Shown in pieces: positions 35,356 to 44,312 of a DNA stretch of 64,000 nt. How positions within the stretch are numbered: the stretch's first letter is position 1; each line of letters opens with the position of its first letter. This DNA is from Flammeovirga yaeyamensis (GTDB taxonomy: Bacteria > Bacteroidota > Bacteroidia > Cytophagales > Flammeovirgaceae), in contig NZ_CP076132.1 in assembly GCF_018736045.1 (NCBI RefSeq), positions 4,449,501 through 4,513,500 on the forward strand, in the 5' to 3' direction. Under the pieces are notes generated by a model that was not told where the DNA came from, ran no database searches, and saw nothing but the letters and a program-made list of their open reading frames with translations. The translations under genes and the position numbers were made by a program.

Positions 35356-36591
35356 TTATGCAACTCTTAGGTTTTTTGCATGTGATGAACTTTCGAATTT
35401 TAAAGTTGCGTAATCTCTATCGATTACAAACTTCTCAACCTTTTCATCGCTAGATGGAATTTCGTACATAGAATCCAACATAATTGCTTCAAGGATTGAT
35501 CGAAGTCCCCTTGCTCCTAAGTCGTATTCCATTGCTTTTTCAACAATGTAATCCAATGCACCATCAGTAAACTCTAACTCGATGTCTTCCATCTTAAACA
35601 ATTTGTGATATTGTTTTGTTAGTGCATTCTTTGGTTCTGTTAGGATATTTCTTAATGCATCTTTATCCAATGGCTTCAAGTAAGTTACCAATGGTAAACG
35701 ACCGATAAGTTCTGGTATGATACCAAAACGTTTCAAATCCTGTGCAGTAACAAACTCTAAAAGTTGTTCTTTATCCAATTCAGGTAGATCATCCTCTTTA
35801 CCTGCAAAACCAATAGGTCTTGTATTTAAACGAGAGGCAATCATATCTGCAATACCTGCAAATGCTCCACCACAAATGAATAAGATATTTTCAGTATTTA
35901 CTGAAATAAGTTTTTGTTCTGGATGCTTTCTACCGCCTTGTGGTGGTACATTAACAATAGAACCTTCTAATAATTTCAATAATGCTTGCTGAACACCTTC
36001 ACCCGATACATCTCTTGTGATGGATGGGTTATCAGATTTTCTAGCAATTTTATCAATCTCATCAATGTAAACAATACCTCTTTCAGCTTGCTCTACATTG
36101 TAATCAGCTGCTTGTAATAAACGTGTAAGAATAGTTTCTACGTCCTCACCTACATATCCTGCCTCTGTAATTACAGTAGCATCAGCAATACAGAAAGGAA
36201 CCTGAAGCGCTTTTGCTAAAGTTTTAGCCAATAACGTTTTACCAGTACCTGTATTACCTGTCATGATGATATTTGATTTCTCAATTACCACCTCATCATT
36301 ATCTGCTTTTTGATTTAACCTCTTATAGTGGTTATATACTGCTACAGATAGCACCCTCTTCGCTTTATCCTGACCAATAATATATTCGTCAAGATGTTTT
36401 TTCATTTCTGCAGGCGTTTTTAAGGTAAAGTCTGATGTTTCAGCATCTTGTTTACGAGGCTTTCTTTCCTCCATTAAGATCTGATGCACTTGCTCAATGC
36501 AGTTATTACAGATTTGGGCATTTTGTCCCGAAACCATTAGCTCTACCGTATCTTTCGGTGCGCCACAAAATGAACAGAAATTTCCTTTCAT
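35356..36591 (-). CDS. clpX: ATP-dependent Clp protease ATPase subunit ClpX
   Basis: 411 residues. N-terminal zinc module (CSFCGAPK and CNNC), Walker [13 protein letters not shown], Walker [20 protein letters not shown] pore loop, sensor region RLNTRPIGF, and [10 protein letters not shown]. The IGF loop that docks ClpP is replaced by IGFAGKE-like sequence. Unfoldase that feeds ClpP, which is the next gene upstream on the same strand. Confidence 0.97.
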   Translation of the reverse strand: MKGNFCSFCGAPKDTVELMVSGQNAQICNNCIEQVHQILMEERKPRKQDAETSDFTLKTPAEMKKHLDEYIIGQDKAKRVLSVAVYNHYKRLNQKADNDEVVIEKSNIIMTGNTGTGKTLLAKTLAKALQVPFCIADATVITEAGYVGEDVETILTRLLQAADYNVEQAERGIVYIDEIDKIARKSDNPSITRDVSGEGVQQALLKLLEGSIVNVPPQGGRKHPEQKLISVNTENILFICGGAFAGIADMIASRLNTRPIGFAGKEDDLPELDKEQLLEFVTAQDLKRFGIIPELIGRLPLVTYLKPLDKDALRNILTEPKNALTKQYHKLFKMEDIELEFTDGALDYIVEKAMEYDLGARGLRSILEAIMLDSMYEIPSSDEKVEKFVIDRDYATLKFESSSHAKNLRVA

Positions 36592-36715
36592 TTATTATTA
36601 ACTATCCTTTTTTACAAAAAGTGTTAAACACTCTTCTTTCATTATCAGTCAACTAACTGATAAATTTCAATTTTGATTGAAAACGCAATTTACGTATTTA
36701 ATTGCACTTTCTTAG

Positions 36716-36749
36716 CATAAACAAGAGGGAAATGTGTTGCATTTCCCTC
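36716..36749 (-). terminator. terminator between clpP and clpX
   Basis: AGAGGGAAATG/CATTTCCCTCT (36723-36749), 5-base loop, then TGTTTATG on the minus strand, a short T-run. It may separate clpP from clpX, which has about 130 more bases of leader. Confidence 0.6.
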
Positions 36750-36828
36750 TCTATTGTAATCATTTACACTAATTTAATTAAAATTAATGAATGACTACCT
36801 TTATTATTTTGTAAATCGACTTAACGAA

Positions 36829-37500
36829 TTATGGTTTTCTAGTTAAAACCTCATCCACCAAACCATATTCTTTAGCTTCTTGTGCTCTCATCCAATAATC
36901 ACGATCAGAATCTTGCCACACTTTATCGTAAGGTTGCTTTGTATGAGTTGATAAGATCTCATACAATTCCTTCTTTAATTTTTGAATCTCACGAGCTGTA
37001 ATTTCAATATCAGAAGCTTGACCTTGAGCACCTCCTAAAGGTTGGTGGATCATGATTCTTGAGTGTGGTAAAGCAGCTCTTTTACCATCTGCACCACCTG
37101 CAAGAAGCACAGCTCCCATCGATGCAGCTAAACCAGTACAAATAGTTGCCACATCTGGACGTACATATTGCATTGTATCATACATTCCCAAACCAGCATA
37201 CACAGATCCTCCTGGGCTATTGATGTACATCAAAATATCTTTCTTTGCATCTAAAGACTCCAAGAACAACAACTGAGCAACAACGATATTTGCTACCTGA
37301 TCGTCTACTTGAGTACCCATAAATATGATACGGTCGGCAATCAATCTTGAGAATACATCAATTTGTCTAAAGTTACGCTCTCTTTCCTCGATAACGTAAG
37401 GTGTAGTATTTTCGATGTTACTCATGTATGCATCCGTATGCAAGCTAGAGATCCCCTGATCTTTCAGAGCAAATTTTTTAAATTCTTCTTTAAAGTTCAT
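36829..37500 (-). CDS. clpP: ATP-dependent Clp protease proteolytic subunit ClpP
   Basis: 223 residues. Catalytic Ser127 in [11 protein letters not shown], His152 in [12 protein letters not shown], and an Asp in [19 protein letters not shown] supplies the oxyanion loop. The roughly 35-residue N-terminal extension is normal for unprocessed ClpP. Forms a tetradecamer with ClpX. It has its own promoter. Confidence 0.97.
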   Translation of the reverse strand: MNFKEEFKKFALKDQGISSLHTDAYMSNIENTTPYVIEERERNFRQIDVFSRLIADRIIFMGTQVDDQVANIVVAQLLFLESLDAKKDILMYINSPGGSVYAGLGMYDTMQYVRPDVATICTGLAASMGAVLLAGGADGKRAALPHSRIMIHQPLGGAQGQASDIEITAREIQKLKKELYEILSTHTKQPYDKVWQDSDRDYWMRAQEAKEYGLVDEVLTRKP

Positions 37501-37585
37501 ATGTAATACTTTTTTGAGTTTCTTTTTCCAGTACTAGATAGTACAAAGACATAGGAAAAATGGGTTGTTTATCTAGTTCTCTATA

Positions 37586-37614
37586 CAAATATAAAAATAT
37601 ACTGATTAGAGCAA
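37586..37614 (-). promoter_or_regulatory. promoter of clpP
   Basis: Minus strand: TTTG ending at 37612, 20-base spacer, TATATTTG (37586-37593). The leader is about 80 bases. The box lies within the 145 bases between holB and clpP. Confidence 0.6.
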
Positions 37615-37644
37615 AGAACTTTTTTGCCAAATTGGAACTTTTTT

Positions 37645-38784
37645 CTACTGAATTCGGCCGAAAGCACGACTTACTTTTATCGACAAACTCACAAATACAA
37701 TTTTGGCATTTCCGTTTCTTTCGATAAAATAACAAGCATCGTTAAAACTGTTTACCAGCATGGGTAAGTTTTTATCGCTTAACACTTGAGCGAAATTTTT
37801 AGCAAAGGTGTGCGACTCTTCATCTAAACGCACCACTTGATCTGCTTGATTTTTAATAAGCATGGCTTCTCTAAACAAGGTCAAACCAAATTTGAAGAAA
37901 CTTTTCTGCCCTTCCTTACCCAACTTATTGAATTCTTCCGACCACTGTGTGATAATTTCAGTAAAGCTTGGTTTAAAACAAGCACGCATCCATTCTTTAA
38001 ACAAACTCTCGCTTTGATCTGGAATATCTGATGCTATTCGAAGTGCTTCTCTAATGTTTCCATCAGATAAAAATGCCACCTTTTTCGATTTTTCAGTTTC
38101 AACACCTTGTTCAATTAAGAACTTAGAAATATGTTCGTCAGAAGGTGAGGGAACGAATACCTTTTGTGTTCTTGATAAAATAGTCACTATCAATTTCTCT
38201 GGGTCGTTCGTTACCATAAAAAACAATGTCTTTTCTGGTGGTTCTTCCAATATTTTTAAAACGGCATTTGCTGCGGGTGCCTGCATCAATTCAGGTAACC
38301 ATACTAAAACAATTTTATAACCATTCTGATGTGCTTTAACAGACAAGGCTTTAATAGTTTGTCTACTCTCTTGTCGAGTAATCATTGCTTGTTTGTTATC
38401 TCCTCCAATATGATCTACCCAATCGGCAACATTTTTATACAAACCATTTTCTTCTAAAAGAAACGATCTCCAATCGGGTAAAAATTTATCGGAAGTGGCA
38501 TCCTCTCTTTTAGTCACTTTCTTTGTCAATACGGTTGGCAAAACAAAATGAAGATCCGGATACATCAATCGTTCCGCATTTTTACAAGATTTACACTCAC
38601 CACAAGCATCCTCATCTGTAGGATTTTCACAATTTAAATAAGTAGCATATGCCAAAGCTAAAGCCAACTGCACCCCTCCTTCTTTACCAATAAAAAGTTG
38701 TGCATGGGCTACTTTACCTTGCTGTGCGGCATGAATTAATACCTTCTTTATATCATTTGCTCCTGGAACTTGCGAGAAAAGCAT
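37645..38784 (-). CDS. holB: DNA polymerase III delta' subunit (HolB)
   Basis: 379 residues. Clamp-loader subunit with the RFC box pattern: MLFSQVPGANDIKKVL, HAQLFIGKEGGVQLALALAY (degenerate P-loop, as in delta'), a zinc module from CENPTDEDACGECKSC, then LEEPPEKTLFFMVTNDPEKLIVTILSRTQ with the SRC-like SRT. The lack of an intact Walker A separates it from DnaX. Confidence 0.88.
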   Translation of the reverse strand: MLFSQVPGANDIKKVLIHAAQQGKVAHAQLFIGKEGGVQLALALAYATYLNCENPTDEDACGECKSCKNAERLMYPDLHFVLPTVLTKKVTKREDATSDKFLPDWRSFLLEENGLYKNVADWVDHIGGDNKQAMITRQESRQTIKALSVKAHQNGYKIVLVWLPELMQAPAANAVLKILEEPPEKTLFFMVTNDPEKLIVTILSRTQKVFVPSPSDEHISKFLIEQGVETEKSKKVAFLSDGNIREALRIASDIPDQSESLFKEWMRACFKPSFTEIITQWSEEFNKLGKEGQKSFFKFGLTLFREAMLIKNQADQVVRLDEESHTFAKNFAQVLSDKNLPMLVNSFNDACYFIERNGNAKIVFVSLSIKVSRAFGRIQ

Positions 38785-38929
38785 ATTGTCTTTTTTAATA
38801 CTTGAAATATTCTAAAATATCTTCATTGAGTGTAAATACTTTAGGTAGACAAAGTTCGATGATTCCTTTATTAATACAAGTAATTAAAAAGTAATTTATA
38901 GAAATATGTGTTAGTAATCATTAATTGTA

Positions 38930-39061
38930 CTAATGATACACCTTCTCATAAATAGAATGTGGATGGTCTGGATCGGATAAAACCACTGTATTTTTTGATG
39001 TAATACAACTACTTAAAGCAACAATGGTAACGATACTCAATAAGATTTTCACTTTTTTCAT
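38930..39061 (-). CDS. 43-residue small lipoprotein, paralog 1
   Basis: Short reading frame from the ATG at 39061 to TAG at 38930. MKKVKILLSIVTIVALSSC is a complete lipoprotein signal with lipobox LSSC. The mature part is only 25 residues and ends SIYEKVYH. It resembles the neighbour at 39421-39555 in length, lipobox and ending (SIYEKVYH versus NIYHLVHE). Function unknown. It would be missed by usual length cut-offs. Similar tiny lipoproteins can be secreted peptides or entry-exclusion-like factors, but I have no evidence for either. Confidence 0.7.
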   Translation of the reverse strand: MKKVKILLSIVTIVALSSCITSKNTVVLSDPDHPHSIYEKVYH

Positions 39062-39115
39062 AATGCTAATTAGGTTTAAGTTTATGATGGTAGAAGGTTG
39101 ATGTAGCTTAAAATG

Positions 39116-39160
39116 ATTTTAAAAAAGTTGCTCTCAGATTAGATTGAAGAGAACAACTTT
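39116..39160 (-). terminator. orphan minus-strand terminator
   Basis: AAAGTTG-C-TCTC paired with GAGA-A-CAACTTT (39124-39160), followed on the minus strand by six T. It lies between the two small lipoprotein genes, with no clear gene before it. The only upstream frame (62 residues, ending at 39139) stops inside the hairpin. Confidence 0.55.
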
Positions 39161-39333
39161 TGTCTTTTTAAAATGCGATGTTTCGGTTTATAGCTAATCC
39201 TTAAAATAAATATCGTAAGAATTACACTTATACTAACAACTTGATAACAATTTTTATAAAGTTGAAAAATACCATACAAATCAATAACTAAAGACACACT
39301 TTTTGAATAACAAAGTGCATTCAACATAAAGAC

Positions 39334-39369
39334 AATAAAAAACCCTTCATTGAATGCAACGAAGGGTTT
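39334..39369 (-). terminator. terminator of small lipoprotein paralog 2
   Basis: AAACCCTTC/GAAGGGTTT (39340-39369) followed on the minus strand by TTTTTTATTG. Bases 39062-39420 otherwise hold nothing I can support. Confidence 0.85.
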
Positions 39370-39420
39370 GTAATAATTAACATTTCATACTTAATAATTT
39401 CTTTTTGATAATGGTTAAAA

Positions 39421-39555
39421 CTATTCGTGTACCAAATGGTAAATGTTTTCAGTGTTATTTGGGTTATAACCTGCAGCTACATGATTCTTATATGAAGTGC
39501 AGCTTGACATAGCTATAATTATCCCGGTAGCTAATAATAACTTTAATATTTTCAT
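39421..39555 (-). CDS. 44-residue small lipoprotein, paralog 2
   Basis: ATG at 39555, TAG at 39421. MKILKLLLATGIIIAMSSC has lipobox MSSC at about residue 19; the mature 26 residues are TSYKNHVAAGYNPNNTENIY plus a short tail ending LVHE. A strong terminator (39340-39369) follows, supporting transcription. Sister of the gene at 38930. Confidence 0.73.
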   Translation of the reverse strand: MKILKLLLATGIIIAMSSCTSYKNHVAAGYNPNNTENIYHLVHE

Positions 39556-39649
39556 AATAATGTGTTGTTATCGGAGAGATAATTATTTAACAGTGTTCCA
39601 AGTTAACATTTATTTACAACAAATACAAAAAGTTATAAATATTAGTGAA

Positions 39650-39696
39650 TTGAAATGGACTCCACTAAGGTATCTTTGTCTTTGTTTCTATCTTTG
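39650..39696 (+). promoter_or_regulatory. promoter region of trmD with two -7 boxes
   Basis: TTG (39650-39652), 18-base spacer, TATCTTTG (39671-39678); a second perfect TATCTTTG at 39689-39696. The leader would be about 75-100 bases. Confidence 0.5.
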
Positions 39697-39775
39697 TATA
39701 GGTTAGTACATCTCATTTAAAGTAATCCCTAGAGGCGTTTTGTACTCAAATCATCAAAAAAATTGATTGAAAATT

Positions 39776-40495
39776 ATGCGTATTGATATTATTTCATGTG
39801 TTCCGAACTTGTTGGACAGTCCTTTTTCACATTCTATCTTACAAAGAGCTAACGATAAATCATTATCTGAAGTGCATGTACATGACTTAAGAAAATACGC
39901 AGTGAATAAACACGGTCATATTGATGATTATGCTTACGGTCATGGTGCAGGCATGGTCATTATGTGTGAACCTATTTTCAATTGCATAGAAGACTTAAAA
40001 AAAGAAAGAGAGTATCAGGAAGTAATTTATATGACTCCTGATGGTGAAGTATTCAATCAGCAAATCGCCAATCATCTTTCGATTACATGTGAGAACATTA
40101 TTATTCTTTGTGGACATTACAAAGGAATTGATCAACGTGTAAGAGATGAACTTGTAACTAGAGAAATAAGTATTGGAGATTACGTGCTATCCGGTGGTGA
40201 ATTAGCCGCTGCAGTTGTTGCAGACGCAATTATTCGTCTACTTCCAGGAGTTTTAGGAGATGAAACATCAGCACTAACCGATTCTTTTCAAGATGGTCTA
40301 CTAGCCCCACCAGTATATACTCGCCCCAAAGAGTGGAAAGGAAAAGAAGTTCCTAGCATTTTACTTTCTGGCCACGAATCTAAAATTGATGAATGGAGAT
40401 TAGAAGAATCTATGGAAAGAACAAAAGTTAGAAGACCCGATTTATGGGATAAATATCTTGATGCTCACCCCGAGGTCAAGAAGAAAAAGAAATAA
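39776..40495 (+). CDS. trmD: tRNA (guanine-N1)-methyltransferase TrmD
   Basis: Makes m1G37. 239 residues from the ATG at 39776 (MRIDIIS); the frame is open three codons earlier from a TTG. SPOUT trefoil-knot motifs: [64 protein letters not shown] and [10 protein letters not shown]. Confidence 0.95.
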   Translation: MRIDIISCVPNLLDSPFSHSILQRANDKSLSEVHVHDLRKYAVNKHGHIDDYAYGHGAGMVIMCEPIFNCIEDLKKEREYQEVIYMTPDGEVFNQQIANHLSITCENIIILCGHYKGIDQRVRDELVTREISIGDYVLSGGELAAAVVADAIIRLLPGVLGDETSALTDSFQDGLLAPPVYTRPKEWKGKEVPSILLSGHESKIDEWRLEESMERTKVRRPDLWDKYLDAHPEVKKKKK

Positions 40496-40496
40496 C

Positions 40497-41048
40497 CTAT
40501 TCCCCTGATACTTCCTGTTTATATTGACTTATAGAATAACTCAAATTACTGTGGTACTTATCTTGATAAGACCCATCTTCTAATTCGATGTGTTCTAAGT
40601 AACCCAGTAATTCAGGTATTTTATCTTTCCTTTTTTCGGGATCAAGTTCAAAAAACAATTCAGCTAACATCACCTCAGCAATTTCGATCTTGGGGTGATT
40701 CAATTCTTTTTTCATCTCTATCACCACTCTGTAAATAGCAGCGTTGTTATCTAATTTTTGATGTGCATGTTGATTAGATACTTTCAGGATATAATCCATT
40801 TCTTCTTTGGAATAGTTTTTCTTGAAATCATCTTCGGTTCCAAGAAAATTGCATTTGCCACAACGAGCTAGATATGGAGAGTAATTAGAGATGTCAAACT
40901 TTTGATGAAAACCTCCATAGAATAGTGTTTCACTATCTTCTACTGTTCTTTGAGTGAAGTGATTGTCGTGTGGACATTTTACTCCCTGTTGATGTGTAAC
41001 ATAATACGGGGTAAAGCACATGAGAAAGGTAATTAGCAATGGCTTCAT
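40497..41048 (-). CDS. exported Cys-pair protein, DUF2225-like
   Basis: 183 residues, converging on trmD with one base between the stops. An N-terminal hydrophobic stretch MKPLLITFLMCFTPYYV could be a weak signal or anchor. CPHD and CGKC form a possible zinc site, with FDISNYSPYLARCGKC resembling DUF2225. The rest is helical and repeat-like (ELNHPKIEIAEVMLAELFFE). Function unknown. Confidence 0.65.
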   Translation of the reverse strand: MKPLLITFLMCFTPYYVTHQQGVKCPHDNHFTQRTVEDSETLFYGGFHQKFDISNYSPYLARCGKCNFLGTEDDFKKNYSKEEMDYILKVSNQHAHQKLDNNAAIYRVVIEMKKELNHPKIEIAEVMLAELFFELDPEKRKDKIPELLGYLEHIELEDGSYQDKYHSNLSYSISQYKQEVSGE

Positions 41049-41232
41049 GATATTTGATAGTCGGTCGGGTAAGAATTAATTTCATCACAAAATTAATAAA
41101 TTTAAATACGGTTTAGAATCATTTTCGCTATTATTTTTTGATGAACACGTTATTTTATAACACCTAACACATCTCATCATCAATTAGTTATATAAAATTC
41201 AATATTATATAAGTATAAAGTAATATGAAATC

Positions 41233-41285
41233 CATAAAAAGAAGCTGCCTTTTGTTTTATCATAAAAACAAAGAGCAGCTTCTTT
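41233..41285 (-). terminator. terminator of ilvE
   Basis: AAAGAAGCTGC/GCAGCTTCTTT with a loop containing a weaker nested stem (TTTTGTTT/AAAACAAA), then TTTTTATGG on the minus strand. The rest of 41049-41315 shows nothing. Confidence 0.78.
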
Positions 41286-41315
41286 AGCTAATATCAAATA
41301 ATGGAGTTATAAAAA

Positions 41316-42392
41316 TTAGATTTTATATGTCCATCCTTTCGTATCTTCAATTTCTCCTTTTTGAATACCTTGGAATTTGGCCTTCAATTCTGTAGAGAAT
41401 GTATAATCTGCAGGTAGATCGAAATCTTCACCATCGTTAGAGATCACTGCAAAAGGAGCGATTGTTACAGCTGTACCAATACCAAATGCACCTCTCAGTT
41501 TTCCATTTTTGATCGATTCAATTACTTCGTCCACTGAAATATGACGCTCTTCTACTTTATGTCCCATCCCTTCGATAAGATCGATTACTGTTAAACGAGT
41601 GATTGATCTAAGGATAGTGTCTTCTACTGGTAGAGTTGGTGCCGTTACGAATGTTCCGTCAATATCAAACATTACGTTCATTGTACCTGACTCCTCAATG
41701 TACTTATGCTCTTTAGCATCTGTCCATAATAATTGATCGTACCCTTGTTGAGCAGCCAATTTAGCTGGAAGTAAAGATGCGGCATAGTTACCTGCTACTT
41801 TTGCAAATCCAGTTCCGCCTGGTGCAGTTCTACTAAATTCCTTCTCCACTTTAACTCTTAAAGCTTTAGAATAGTATTTACCTGCTGGAGCAGTAATAAT
41901 AGCAAAAGTATACGTGTCTGATGGTTTCATTCCTAAGAACTCATCAGTAGCAAACATAAATGGACGAATATAAAGTGAGCTATCCGGCGTGCTTGGTACC
42001 CAATCTCTATCAATTTCTATCAAACGGTGAAGACCCTCCATAAAAATTTCTTCAGGGATACTAGGCATGCAAATACGCTCAGCAGAGACGTTCATTCTTT
42101 TTGCATTTTCTTCTGGTCTAAACACAAGGACTTCTTCAGGGTTTTGAGCATTTCTAAATCCTTTTAATCCTTCAAAAATTGACTGGCCATAATGTAAAGA
42201 CGACGTTGCAGGTGCAAGTTGAAAACTATCGTAAGGGACAATTCTCAAGTCCTGCCATTCACCATCGCGGTAATCTGCGACAAACATGTGATCGGACATC
42301 GTTTTACCAAATGCAATATTGTCAAAATCTACTTCGCTTAAACGAGAATTTTGAGCTTTTTCTACGCGAATATCTAATTTTAATTCCTTCAT
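41316..42392 (-). CDS. ilvE: branched-chain amino acid aminotransferase
   Basis: Transfers the amino group between Leu/Ile/Val and 2-oxoglutarate. I start it at the ATG at 42392 (MKELKLDIRV); the frame is open 31 codons further but would run through the promoter. 358 residues with FGKTMSDHMF, SLHYGQSIFEGLKGFR, the PLP lysine in GFAKVAGNYAASL, and EESGTMNVMF. This is the fold-type IV, larger (eukaryote-like) group common in Bacteroidota. Confidence 0.93.
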   Translation of the reverse strand: MKELKLDIRVEKAQNSRLSEVDFDNIAFGKTMSDHMFVADYRDGEWQDLRIVPYDSFQLAPATSSLHYGQSIFEGLKGFRNAQNPEEVLVFRPEENAKRMNVSAERICMPSIPEEIFMEGLHRLIEIDRDWVPSTPDSSLYIRPFMFATDEFLGMKPSDTYTFAIITAPAGKYYSKALRVKVEKEFSRTAPGGTGFAKVAGNYAASLLPAKLAAQQGYDQLLWTDAKEHKYIEESGTMNVMFDIDGTFVTAPTLPVEDTILRSITRLTVIDLIEGMGHKVEERHISVDEVIESIKNGKLRGAFGIGTAVTIAPFAVISNDGEDFDLPADYTFSTELKAKFQGIQKGEIEDTKGWTYKI

Positions 42393-42470
42393 ATTATTGT
42401 CCAAACATATTTTGCGATGTGTATCAAGCCATAAATATAGATACATTTGTACTATTGTGAGGAAAAAATT

Positions 42471-42478
42471 CAAAAATA
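42471..42478 (-). promoter_or_regulatory. -7 box upstream of ilvE
   Basis: TATTTTTG on the minus strand, about 75 bases before the ATG. No clear -33 TTG at the right spacing. Confidence 0.4.
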
Positions 42479-42530
42479 GTGTCACTCTCCAAGACTTTTT
42501 TTGATATTTGATAAGAAATTAAGAATTATA

Positions 42531-43865
42531 ATGAACGAAAACATCATTTACATAGGACTTTGTCTACTTTTTTCCGCCTTCTTTTCGGCGACGGAAATCG
42601 CATTTGTTTCTGCGAATCGTCTTCATATAGAGGTACAAAGAAAAAAGCTTTCTTTGGCAGGTCGTCTTATCAATAAATTTTTCGAAAATAAATCGACTTT
42701 TATTACCACAATATTAATCGGAAACACCACTGCTTTAGTGATGTATGGTATTTTTGTATCGAAAGTTTTAGACCCAATTTTACAAAACTTTTATATGACT
42801 CAATTTCCATCCATGGATCCTGGGACTGTAGAAGTCACTGTTTTAATTACACAAACTATTTTATCTACAGTTGTCGTTTTAATAACAGCGGAATTTCTAC
42901 CCAAAAGTTTAACGATGATCAACCCCGATGTTTTCCTAAATATTGCATCGCCTCCAATGAATGTTATCTACACACTCTTATATCCAATTACTTGGTGCGT
43001 AGAAAAATTATCACAGTTTACTATCAAAAATATATTTGGTTTCCATTCTCAAGAAGAACAAAATTCATTCAACCTCACCGATCTGAGTCAATATATTAGA
43101 GATATAGAAGTAGCATCACTTGATCAAGAAGATTCAGAAGGAGATGCTATTGATAAAACCTACTTGGAAAACGCATTAGAATTTAAAGATGTCCGTGTGA
43201 GAGATGTTATGATTCCAAGAAAAGAAATCGTTGCTATCGATATTGAAGAAGATATTGAAGAACTGAAGAAACTCTTTATAGAAAGCGGACATTCCAAAAT
43301 TCCTGTTTATAAAGAAGACCTTGATGATATTGTAGGTTACTGTCACGCTCGACAGTTATTTAAAAAGCCTGAAACTATACAAGAAATTCTCCATGAAATC
43401 CCTACTCGTCCTGAAACTGCAGCAGCAGATGAAGTGATGACATTTATGATGGAAGAAAAGAAAAGTTTAGTGTCTGTTATCGATGAATATGGAGGAACTG
43501 CGGGCATTGTTACTTTAGAAGATATTACTGAAGAAATTGTAGGTGAAATCGAAGATGAACACGATGAAGAGGAACTTCCTTTCTTTCAAGAAAATGAATA
43601 TACTTATCTTCTAACTGCTCGACATGAAATTGATTGGCTCAACGAAAAGAAAGATTGGGAAATAGAAGAAGGAGAATATGATACCCTTGGAGGTTTTATT
43701 TTACATCATTATAGAAACATACCTGTAGTTGATGAAGAAATCGATATTGAGGACCTAAAATTCCATATTGTTACCATGGATGGGGCTAGAATTGACATGG
43801 TTAGACTAATTTTCCCTCATCAAGAAGAGGAAGAAGAAGAAAATAACAACGAAATAACGGAGTAA
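42531..43865 (+). CDS. CNNM/CBS-domain membrane protein (HlyC/CorC family)
   Basis: 444 residues from ATG 42531 (MNENIIYIG). DUF21 (CNNM) membrane part with [40 protein letters not shown] and TAEFLPKSL. Then two CBS domains ([39 protein letters not shown]) and a C-terminal CorC_HlyC domain with [12 protein letters not shown] and an acidic tail. Related to magnesium/cobalt efflux and to the gliding-motility factor GldE. No gld genes are nearby, so I do not call it GldE. Stop is followed by 447 bases without a gene. Confidence 0.85.
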   Translation: MNENIIYIGLCLLFSAFFSATEIAFVSANRLHIEVQRKKLSLAGRLINKFFENKSTFITTILIGNTTALVMYGIFVSKVLDPILQNFYMTQFPSMDPGTVEVTVLITQTILSTVVVLITAEFLPKSLTMINPDVFLNIASPPMNVIYTLLYPITWCVEKLSQFTIKNIFGFHSQEEQNSFNLTDLSQYIRDIEVASLDQEDSEGDAIDKTYLENALEFKDVRVRDVMIPRKEIVAIDIEEDIEELKKLFIESGHSKIPVYKEDLDDIVGYCHARQLFKKPETIQEILHEIPTRPETAAADEVMTFMMEEKKSLVSVIDEYGGTAGIVTLEDITEEIVGEIEDEHDEEELPFFQENEYTYLLTARHEIDWLNEKKDWEIEEGEYDTLGGFILHHYRNIPVVDEEIDIEDLKFHIVTMDGARIDMVRLIFPHQEEEEEENNNEITE

Positions 43866-44074
43866 TTTTGCAAGTATAACCCAAAAAGTCCATTCTATTC
43901 TTTACCCTTTGCACTAAGAACAAAACTATTCTTATTCTTACTTACCCTTAATTATTCATTTTAGCTTAATGTATAGGTCATTTTTAATTATTAAATTAAA
44001 GATGAGATCATTTTTCGTTATCAGTAATGAGTTATACACCCTAAATAGTTCCTTTAATAATACAGAATATAAAT

Positions 44075-44117
44075 TCATTCACATTTGGTAATCACTTGTA
44101 AAATTTATTGTGAATGA
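44075..44117. promoter_or_regulatory. 9-base inverted repeat upstream of nagB
   Basis: TCATTCACA (44075-44083) and TGTGAATGA (44109-44117), 25 bases apart, about 200 bases before nagB. A -7-like TAATTTTG lies at 44222-44229. Could be an operator. The rest of 43866-44312 shows no gene. Confidence 0.4.
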
Positions 44118-44312
44118 TATTTAAAAATCACTCTATATGGAACGTTATGATCGATCAAAACCGTTTATCTATCGACGAACGTCTTGTATCGAAATTATTA
44201 TGTACAATCTACACCTCTACATAATTTTGGTACATCGAAAAGAAAAAGAGACCGATTCTATAGTTCTTTTTGATTATTAAAAGAGTAAAAAACCAACATA
44301 AAAAAATATATT

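Noticed and set aside
39139-39327. 62-residue frame on the minus strand
   Set aside because: Its stop lies inside a terminator hairpin, it has no clear ribosome site, and its composition is not protein-like.
42531-43865. Gliding protein GldE
   Set aside because: The family fits, but no gldD or other gld gene is adjacent, and general CNNM/CBS proteins look the same at this level.
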